Shown here: positions 56,444-64,000 of the stretch, piece after piece
Layout of the letters: each line of letters starts with the position of its first letter
How positions within the stretch are numbered: the first letter of the stretch is position 1
Origin: Cryptomeria japonica
Taxonomy: Eukaryota > Streptophyta > Pinopsida > Cupressales > Cupressaceae
Direction: 5' to 3'
Assembly: GCF_030272615.1 (NCBI RefSeq)
Contig: NC_081413.1
Coordinates: 447,682,538-447,746,537 of the forward strand
Length of the DNA: 64,000 nt
The notes under the pieces: generated by a model
What the model was told of the DNA's origin: nothing
What the model saw: the letters and a program-made list of their open reading frames with translations, nothing else
The model's database searches: none
Position numbers and translations under genes: made by a program

Positions 56444-56783
56444 TCCACCTATATGTCTTTGAGAGTCTTCTTCATCTGAAGCACCTAAGAGAAGCATGTA
56501 GCAATAGCAATGTATTCATCTTCAACAGTAGATAGAGAGACTGAGTCCTACTTCTTGCTATTGCATGAGACCAACTGATCACCTAGAAAGAATGCACCAC
56601 CACTTGTGCTATTTTGATCATCAATGCAACCTGCCCATCAGTATCAGTGTATGCTTCCAACATAAAATCTCTTTGTTTAGGATACCACAAACCATAGCTG
56701 AGCATCCCTTGTAGGTACCTAAAGATTCTGCTAACAACATTCATATGTGACAGCTTTGATGCAGCTTGAAATCTAGCCACCAT
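56444..56783 (-). pseudogene. C2 RNase H, N-terminal part
   Basis: Reading from 56783 one finds MVARFQAASKLSHMNVVSRI, RYLQGMLSYGLWYPKQ and EAYTDTDGQVA, the copia stretch leading into RNase H, with the first catalytic D in the last. Further on, ST-EDEYIAIA-type residues are seen near 56500. The domain is interrupted by C3 and finishes at 50879-51126. Confidence 0.75.
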
Positions 56784-57992
56784 GCATACTGCCTAAACTA
56801 TATCTAGTATTGAAGTAGTTAGACAGAGTAGAATGCCTATCATAGATCTATACAAAGTCTGATCCACCACCAGTGATTCATAATTCTTGCTCAATTTGCT
56901 GCCGGTCACCATGTGGGTACTTACTAGTTTATAATCTTCCAGTTGGAATTTCTTCAACATCTCCTTTGCATACTTGATTTGTGAGATAAAGATTCTTTTA
57001 TCTTGCTGTAATATCTGGAAACCAATGAAGTAAGTCAATTCACTAAGCATTGACATCTCAAATTTTGATTGCATCTGATCAACAAATTCTTTGTAGAGGG
57101 TGTTCCTTTTGCCTCCAAAGATAATGTCATCTACATACACAACTGCAATGATCATGTGGTTCCCATATTTCTTTATGTACAAATTTCTATCACCACTTCC
57201 CTTTTTGAATCCTTGCTCCTTCAAATACTGATCTAGTTTTGAGTACCATGCTCTAGGAGCTTGCTTTAGACCATACAAGGCCTTCTTCAACCGACACACA
57301 AAAGTCTCATCATCATGTAGCAGAAACCCTTCTGGTTGCCCCATGTACACTTCTTCTTCCAAATTTCCATTTAGAAAGGCAAATTTTACATCCATTTGGT
57401 ATAATTTATAACCCTTGTAGGTAGAGTAGGCTAGAAACATTCCAATTGCTTCTAATCTAGCCACTGATGAAAATGTTTCTTCAGAGTCAATCCCCTCTAC
57501 TTGAGAGTATCCTACACACTAGTCTAGCTTTATGCCTAACAATCTTACCTTCTTCATTCATCTTGTTTTGGTAGACCCATTTAGTGCCAATGATGTTCAT
57601 GTCATCTGATCTAGGGACTAATTCCCAAGTCTTGTTCTTCTCAATCTGTTGCAGTTCTTCTTCCATGGCATCCATCCATTCTTGTATTTTCCTTGCCTCA
57701 TTGAATGTTTTGGTTTCAACTTCAGTCACAAGGAAGAGGCTAACTTGTTCATCATTCCAAGAAAGTCTTCTTCTAGTTTGCACACCATCACTCTTATTTC
57801 CCAAAATTTTCTCTTCTAGGTGATTCAGTTGTACATACCGGTTGGGGGCCTTCTTGCATTCTTCCTCTAGTTCGATGTCAAACTGAGCTTTATCATCTTC
57901 ATCACCAAAGTTATCATACCAGTTGATTTGTGGTTGACATCCTTTGTGCATATCCTCATCAACTCTTACATGCACACTCTCAATGACTCTTC
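56784..57992 (-). pseudogene. C2 reverse transcriptase
   Basis: Copia RT in two frames. From 57975: NKTWELVPRSDDMNIIGTKW and VRHKARLVC, then a shift near 57487. From 57464: [60 protein letters not shown] and [11 protein letters not shown] with an intact YVDD box. 223 codons are open in the second part, so this RT core is the best-preserved pol piece of C2. Confidence 0.85.
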
Positions 57993-58962
57993 TTACTCTT
58001 TTTTTGTAGCATTTGTGGATGAGTAACCAAGGAAGATTCCTTCATCACTCTTGGAGTCAAAAATTCCTACACCATCCATGCCTTTCTTGATAAAGCACTT
58101 GCTTCTAAATACTTTGAAGTATTTGACCAAAGGCTTTCGGTCATACCACAACTCATAAGGTGTCATTTTGCTATTAGTCCTTAATTGAACCTGATTCAAG
58201 GTATATGCAGTAGTATGAACAACTTCCTTCCAATAAATGTCTGGTAGACTGGCCTCATTTAACATGGTTCTGTCCACCTCCTTGATTGTCTAGTTCTTCC
58301 TTTCTACCACACTATTTTGTTGTGGTGTCCTAGGAGTTGAGTATTTCCTTCTAATTCCATGTTTTTCACAATAATATTTAAACTCATTTGAAGTAAACTC
58401 TCCACCCCTATCCGATCTTAGGCATTTTATCCTATACCCACTTTCTTTCTCCACCATCTTCCGAAAGATCTTGAATCTTTCAAATGCTTGTGATTTATCT
58501 AGCAGGAAGGTGATCCATGTCATTTGTGAGTAGTCATCAATGAAGAGCATAAAGTATCTTTCACCTACAAGTGCTCTTGTTCTAGTTTGACCACACAAAT
58601 ATGTATGCACGATCTCAAGTGGTCTTGACGTGTTGTGCTCTTTTTTCTTGAAGCTCACTTTAGGTTTCTTACCTTTTACACATTCATCACAAAATGTGTT
58701 TATTGGTTTGATGATGGGTGGAATATTCCTCACACACCCCTTTTTGCTTACTGCAACTAGGTTATCAAAGTTATGTGGCCTAATCTTCGGTGCCATAGCC
58801 AACTTTCATCTACTTCTCCTATCATACATTGGGACTCATAGCATTCCTTCAAATTATAAAGGTTTCCATTTGTTCTCTTTCCTTCCACCACAACTTGACC
58901 AGTACTATCTTTATCTAGAAACTGGTTAAGTCAAAGGTGAATTTGTAACCTTTGTCACACAT
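57993..58962 (-). pseudogene. C2 integrase
   Basis: Pieces in different frames: SWLWHRRLGH near 58800 in one frame (zinc-binding histidines), then FCDECVKGKKPKVSF (cysteines). The core has LEIVHTYLCGQ, where the first catalytic D is Y (GAT to TAT), CLRSDRGGEFTSNEF with the second D, and PQQNSVVERKN with the E. The continuation has MTPYELWYDRKPLVKYFKVF and IFLGYSS. A TAG follows the ERKN motif. Substitution of a catalytic D would disable it even without the stops. Confidence 0.8.
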
Positions 58963-59229
58963 CTAACTCACACTCAGCAGATTGTGCATAAGGCCTTTGA
59001 CATAATATACATCATGTGCCTTCAATTTTCCATCAATGCTTAGAGTTCCTTTTCCCTTTATTTTGATGGAGGAGTTGTCTCCAAACCTTACTGAACCACC
59101 ATTCCAGTCTTCAAGTTTGATGAATTTCCTTTTGTCACCAGTCATATGGTTTGAGCAACCACTATCTACAACCCATATATTTTTCCTTTCAGAATGTAAG
59201 GGAGTCCATACTATGAGACTTGATTCCAC
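58963..59229 (-). pseudogene. C2 aspartic protease
   Basis: The active site WVVDSGCSNHMTGDKRKF has the catalytic D and the following S and G. GKGTLSIDGKLKAHDVYYVK and GLMHNLLSVS complete the usual copia protease pattern. Stops flank the open piece. Confidence 0.8.
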
Positions 59230-60530
59230 CTTTTCCTTTTCTTTCTCAACTCAAACTAGTTTGGTCTCCTTCTTCTTGTCAGCTGCTATATTGTGCTCAG
59301 GTTCAGTTACTGGCTCTTGATTAGGATTTGTCTTCTTCTGCTTGATCTTTCAATTATTACATAACTTTTCTATGTGTCCAAACTCTTGAAAGTTATAGCA
59401 TTTTACATTTTCATTTAAGGGAACATCCTTAAAATTATTATAGGGTACCAGTTTATTCTTCCTACAATCAAAACTCTTATGGCCATATCTATTGCACTGA
59501 TAACAGACAACATTCATATCCCAGAGTGCATTAAATGGATTTATACTTTCATAAATTATAGAGGGCTTATTGATTAATCTACAGTCAATTATTTATGCCC
59601 AAATTTGTTACAACGGTAACAGTAACCATGAAAGTTTGAAACATACCAGTTAGGTTGTTTTGGTCCTGAATGGAACTACCTCATTGGGGGTCTTCCCTTT
59701 ATGTTGTTGAGTCTGGTGAATCCTTCATGGTCAACTCTTGCTTCCCCTTGGATTTGCATGTTGATATAAGAAGTGTGGCCTTCGGTTCATTGTTGTGTAC
59801 CAATTTGAGTGGTGATTTCCAACAACATCTGCATATGTCTTTTTGTAGGTATCCTTGCCTACAGTGAATATCTTCTTTTCTTCACTTTTAATTGAAGAGG
59901 TGAACATTATTTCTTTGCTGGGTTTATCTTTGTTGGTTGAACTTTGACCTTCTTCAAAGCCTAGGCCACTAGTCTCTTTGGATTGCTTCTGCTTGCTCAA
60001 CATCTTATCTAAGGCCTCAGTGCTACCTTCCTACTTTCTTCTTATTTTTATTTCTTCCTTACTTTCTTCAAGCTCCTTTCTGAGCTTTACTATTTTCAAT
60101 TCCAAATTTTGATGCTCCTTTTCCTTCTTTGTCAGATCAAAGGTTGTAGCTTCAAATATCCTCTTAGTTTCTTCCAGCTGCAATTTCAGGTCAGATATAA
60201 CTTGACTAGACTCATCCAGGGATTGCTTCAAGAGATCTTGTTCATCTACTGCAACAAGATTAACCCTCTTGAGTTCTCTTCTTGTTTCACTCAATTCCTC
60301 AAGAGCACTGATAAGTTCACCTTCCAAGTCCACTTCAGCCTCAATATCCTCCTCTTCCTCATCTTCATCAAATGGTTCACCAAGTACCATGAAGAGGTTG
60401 ACTTTTTTGTCATTCTCATGGTAATCAACTTCTGATGCATTTTATTCATCTGTAGTATCATCCTCAATAGTATATAGATTGTTCTGATTCTAGTAGCCTC
60501 TCCTTCCTTGCTGGTAGTCATTTCTTTCTC
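59230..60530 (-). pseudogene. C2 gag second half: coiled coil and second zinc-knuckle array
   Basis: From 60390 down to 60031 lies an acidic stretch (DEDEEEEDIEAEVD) followed by a strong coiled coil with LEELSETRRELKRVN and LVAVDEQDLLKQ. From 60003 comes a lysine- and serine-rich linker. Between 59625 and 59350 are at least three more knuckles: CYRCNKFGHK (end lost), CYQCNRYGHKSFDC at 59464-59505 (canonical), and CYNFQEFGHIEKLC (second Cys lost). This half matches the coiled coil plus knuckle layout of N2 gag. The role of a second knuckle array is unknown, presumably nucleic acid binding. Confidence 0.65.
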
Positions 60531-61422
60531 TATCTTTGCCAATAGATTTTGTGAACTCTTGAATCATCTCCATCGGTTTCCTTGTGAGGACAATTAGCAG
60601 CAAAGTGTCCTACCTTCTCACAATTGGAACATTTAAGCGGTAGATTTCCTTTATACCAGTTCGTTCCTCTTTTGAGCTTCTTGACAAAGGTCTCTACTTC
60701 TGCATCCGAGTCTTCACTGGATTCTTCATGAGTAGCTACTTGTTTCCCCTTTTTGGTGATGTTGAATGCTGCTTCTTTCCTTAAGGAAGTATCACCGATT
60801 GTTCTCATCTCATAGGTTGTCAGTGAACCAAATAACTCATCCATTGAAAAAGTCTTCAGATCCTTGGCTTTTTCTATGGTAGATACCTTAGTATCATACT
60901 TGGGTGTAAGATATCTAAGTACCTTCTTGACAAGAATCTCATCTGCAATTTCTTCTCCAAGTCCTCTAATAGTATTCATAGTTTCATCAAATCTATGAAG
61001 ATAGTTTGCAATATTTTCATCATCTTTCATTTTATGCTTTCAAGTTGGCCCCTCAGTGCTTGTAGCTTGGCTTCTTTGATTTTTGCATCTCCTTTAAACA
61101 ACCTCTGTAATTTATCCCAAATCTCCTTTGCTAAAACATAGTGCATGACTTTGACAAATTCATTATCAAATAGTCCACTCAAAATAGCATGTTTGGCCTT
61201 TTCATTATTCTCAAACTCCTTTTCGGCATCCAAATCAGTACGAGGATCATTAGGAATAACATACCCATTCTTGATAGACATCCACACATCAAAACCTAGG
61301 GCAGAAATATTGGTCTCCATTCTTTTGCTCCAAAAGGCGTAGTTGGATCCATCAAACATGGGGGCTTTTGAGGAAGCAGACTCATTTCTTTCCATTGTGT
61401 TCAAAGTCCAAAATCTACCCAA
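60531..61422 (-). pseudogene. C2 gag first half: copia gag domain and first zinc knuckle
   Basis: From 61422: MERNESASSKAPMFDGSNYA, FWSKRMETNISALG, AKEIWDKLQRLFKGD, then LQALRGQLESIK. A one-base shift at 61027-61030 (ATGA overlap) moves to KDDENIANYLHRFDETMNTI and LTPKYDTKVSTIEKAKDL. The first knuckle, CSNCEKVGHFAANC, is canonical and lies near 60580-60640. The likely start is at the ATG of MERNESA near 61395, since that Met begins the conserved domain. Apart from the shift, both pieces are open. Confidence 0.85.
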
Positions 61423-61450
61423 GGTTTAAAGGTAACTGAGAACCTACACT

Positions 61451-61462
61451 CTGATACCAATT
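61451..61462 (-). other. C2 primer binding site (initiator tRNA-Met)
   Basis: On the minus strand TGGTATCAGAGT, one base off the canonical TGGTATCAGAGC, two bases from the LTR. Confidence 0.9.
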
Positions 61463-61464
61463 GT

Positions 61465-63006
61465 TGAACACAGAGTACCACTGAGAGGGGGGTGAATCAG
61501 TGGTTCCTAATATTTTTGACTTTCAAATCAACTTTAGAATATCAGTTATTCACTTAAACACTGAACAATCAAACTGATAGAACAAGAAAGAAAGCCAAAG
61601 AAATCATTCAAGCAAATGTAACTCTCAACACTAGATTTATGAGGAAAACCCAATGTGGGAAAAACCTCAGTGAGAAAAGCTTCTGGAGACTACTATTCCA
61701 ATCCAGTCTCAGAGGTAAAACACTGAATTAGAAAGATTTAGGGCACCAAGCTTCAACCTGGCGATGTATATTGAAATAATATTTGAATACAATTAAGGCT
61801 TCTTATTGCAAATGAATTTTGCAACTCTTTGATCAAATAACTCACTGCCAGTTGATAGTCTTTTCTCCTCCACTAAATCTCACACTATCAATTATGAGAT
61901 TACTTTCTCTAATTCTCAACCTCTATTATCTCTCTCTCTCTCTCTCATAGTCTCTCAACACACTATGTCACACTTGGATACTGCCTGCTCTACCACACCT
62001 TGCCAATTTAGCTTAACTGTGAAACTATAGTTATGTCGGTAGAACCCTCTCACCGGTATGCTTTCTCACTTACTCTGCAACTTTCTTAGAACTATTTCTA
62101 AGGCTATCAATTCTTCTCTTTCACTTAATCTCTCTTTTCTCTTCCTCTTTTTTGCATCATTAGCTTGCTCTACCTTGAGCTCTCATCTTTTATCCCATGA
62201 TTTCCCATGAGAAATAAATTCAAACTTTGGAGCGGTTAGGGTTTCCTCTTCTCGACACAATCTTCATGAGATTCCATCCAACCTAGCTTGGATCAATCAC
62301 CTATCCTTCAAGGATGCATCTATACATGGTTTCCATTATCCAACGCATGTTTTCTGAAAATAGCAATCTCAAACAAGATCTCTTGCCTTGAAATCTATCA
62401 ACATATAAAACTCTTCAAGTGTTTCCTTTTTGAGGTCTTCTTGAATCAGATGTCCTTTGCATTGATCCAGATGCCAACTACTCCCTGATCTTCCTCTGTC
62501 ATTATTTCTTCCTTGAGCCACATCGGACAGTTACAATCCCATGATTTGTGGTTGTTTCATTTATATTGACTGATAGTTTCACCAACTGTGTCGATGGTGG
62601 TTTTATCAACCTCTGCCTATTTGCCACCTCAGCTCCACATGACATCGCCATGGTCAATCACTCTACTCACCGACACATAGTCATGTCAAACCTGAACATT
62701 CAACAAAATCATGTTGGTACATGCCTTTACCAGTAAGGCCTTCTTCTTCTTCTAACTAACAATACACATTATAATGATAACACATCTTCACCTCTAGTGG
62801 TTTCTGATAACTTTAACATTTTTCCTCTTCATCATAAATAGATAGCCAACTACCAGACTGATTTATTGCTCAACATGTTGACACACACACAACCTTCATC
62901 CTAGTGTATGCCTTACCGGTAAGCTTTCATTTTGTCTTCTTACTCTTATGTGAATTTCCATCATGCTGGTTTACATCAATGACAATTTAATGCCAAAATG
63001 CCAACA
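61465..63006 (-). repeat. C2 5' LTR, 1542 bp
   Basis: Plus-strand ends TGTTGAACACAG and AATGCCAACA, matching 49187-50713. It carries the LTR-end hairpin near 61480-61504 and a (TC)n run near 61927-61946. The 15-bp difference from the partner reflects several small indels. Confidence 0.9.
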
Positions 63007-63011
63007 ATTAA
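63007..63011. repeat. C2 right target-site duplication, ATTAA
   Basis: Exact match to 49182-49186. Confidence 0.85.
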
Positions 63012-63660
63012 TGTAATTAAAAAATTAATGAAATCTTGGAGCATTCAAAAGTGACATGTTATGAGGATAGAGAGTTGTTAAGTTTTTCTCAGCTATATTT
63101 GAGTTGGTAGTGCTATATAGCTTGCTCATTATCACATATGAGAAAAGTGATTGCACTATTATAAATTTTGTTGGTTAGACTTCTCCCAAGTTATCTAAAT
63201 ACTATAGTGGATAGTTTTAATGCCAAGTTTGAAGTGGAAAAACAACTCTTCACTATTAATAGCATATACATAGAAGATCAACAATGAGCTTAGAAGCTTC
63301 CATTTCCTAGTCACTAGCCATATGCCTACCTTATTTGACAGGGAAAGGAGCAGGACAGAAGGAAAAAGAATCTTAAGGTAAAAAATAGAATGGATAGATG
63401 ATATTAGAACACTCTAGAATCAAATGTTTCTTGATATTACTTTTGATGATGCACTGCTTGACAAGAAGTTAGGGTTGTATATGGATGCCCTCTTAAGGCT
63501 GAATAGTGGTATGACCAAAATGAAGGTTGCCAGGTCAAATGTTGCAGACAAAGAGTATAGTAGAATCTCAACACTCTTCAGGATCTTAAGCAACATGGAT
63601 TTGGATAATTTTGAACCCTTCTCCTTCTTATTTCTATATTTTTCTATATTTTGAATTTTG
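63012..63660 (+). pseudogene. R-B segment 3: end of the accessory ORF (family 2)
   Basis: It resumes where segment 2 stopped and aligns with R-A 21620-22179: GAAATCTTGGAGCAT and GATAGAGAGTTGTTAAG recur. The open piece at 63424-63570 has FDDALLDKKLGLYMDALLRL and GMTKMKVARSNVADKEY, matching DDALLDKNLG and GMTKMNVARSD of R-A. R-A is cut by N3 just after this, so only R-B shows the probable C terminus. Confidence 0.6.
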
Positions 63661-64000
63661 AATTTTTGAATTCATAGTTTCCCACCCCTTTGGTAATCTC
63701 AATTTCCTCTTTCTTCTTTTTGATGGTAAAATATCTTATGATATATTTCTTGGTCTAGTCACTAATTTTTTCATTATTTCAAAGATTTATATCATGTCTT
63801 GTATATTTATTGCATATCTTTGGGAAAAGGCTCACAAGCTTCTCTCTGTCACTTGGTTTTAAATAAGTCTACAAGATTTTCATATATTCTAATGTGATAA
63901 GGGAGCTTATACATAGAGAAGAAGTATTCTAGATAATCTCCAATGCTTACTTCCCATGAAAAACATAAAGGAATGTTTGTTCTTGTTAGAGGGCTAATTT
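63661..64000. other. Unassigned AT-rich sequence
   Basis: About 340 bp with T-rich stretches. I see no gene, LTR end or repeat that I can support. It probably belongs to the 3' part of the element that contains R-B. Confidence 0.4.

Larger units (their letters stand above)
49187..63006 (-). mobile_element. C2: near-complete Ty1/copia element, interrupted by C3
   Basis: Minus-strand copia of about 8.5 kb without C3. It has a 5' LTR (61465-63006), an initiator-Met primer site, gag with a zinc knuckle, a coiled coil and a second knuckle array, protease, integrase, RT, RNase H, a polypurine tract and a 3' LTR (49187-50713). ATTAA flanks it on both sides. Long LTRs, the extended gag and the GGTTTTTCCC LTR block suggest the SIRE/Maximus lineage, which is an inference. 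There is no env-like ORF between RNase H and the polypurine tract. Stops and frameshifts make it inactive. Confidence 0.9.

Overview
The window is eukaryotic, AT-rich and composed almost entirely of decayed LTR retrotransposons. I see no host protein-coding gene, tRNA, rRNA or CRISPR array. The mixture of Ty3/gypsy gag-pol relics, long-LTR Ty1/copia elements primed by initiator tRNA-Met, and layered nested insertions points to a large seed-plant genome. A gymnosperm is my preference, but only as a weak inference. Nearly every coding region carries in-frame stops and frameshifts, many explicable as C-to-T or G-to-A changes, so the locus looks old and silenced.

Layout. Labels are mine: G = gypsy, C = copia, N = copia-type element without pol but with a long accessory ORF, R = accessory-ORF repeat, S = solo LTR. 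Positions 1-12847 hold G1 (minus strand, its 3' half lies left of the window). Its 5' LTR is split by G2 (4757-12651), a structurally complete minus-strand gypsy element with a 5-bp target duplication but no reverse transcriptase. G1 sits in the gag of copia C1 (12848-14678), and C1 sits in N1 (14679-17823). N1 abuts R-A (17824-22179), which carries solo LTR S1 (19646-20613). N3 (minus, 22180 to about 27170) and gypsy G3 (plus, about 27180-36560) follow. After an unassigned spacer comes R-B, a paralogue of R-A, split into 38144-39420, 47697-49186 and 63012 to about 63660. The first gap in R-B holds gypsy LTR G4, itself split by N2 (40603 to about 47238). The second gap holds copia C2 (49187-63006, minus, 5-bp target duplication), whose RNase H domain is split by copia C3 (51132-56438, plus, 5-bp target duplication).

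How the parts work together. C2 and C3 encode the full copia set (gag, protease, integrase, RT, RNase H), although both are broken. N1, N2 and N3 keep copia-type LTRs, and N2 also keeps the primer site, a coiled coil and zinc knuckles. Where pol should be, they carry a related long accessory ORF. They share LTR-end hairpins and a structure around the polypurine tract with C2 and C3, so they were probably mobilised in trans by such partners. G3 and R-A/R-B carry a second accessory ORF family that may be distantly related to the first.

The observations I rate highest are: (i) a small hairpin at the 3' end of the copia-type LTRs whose arms change sequence between elements while staying complementary; (ii) C3, whose 5' LTR, primer site and most of gag are replaced by an inverted copy of its own 3' end, yet which is flanked by a perfect target duplication; (iii) the accessory ORFs that replace or follow pol; and (iv) G3, in which an extra RNase H domain lies between protease and RT. 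Boundaries were read by eye and may be off by a few bases.
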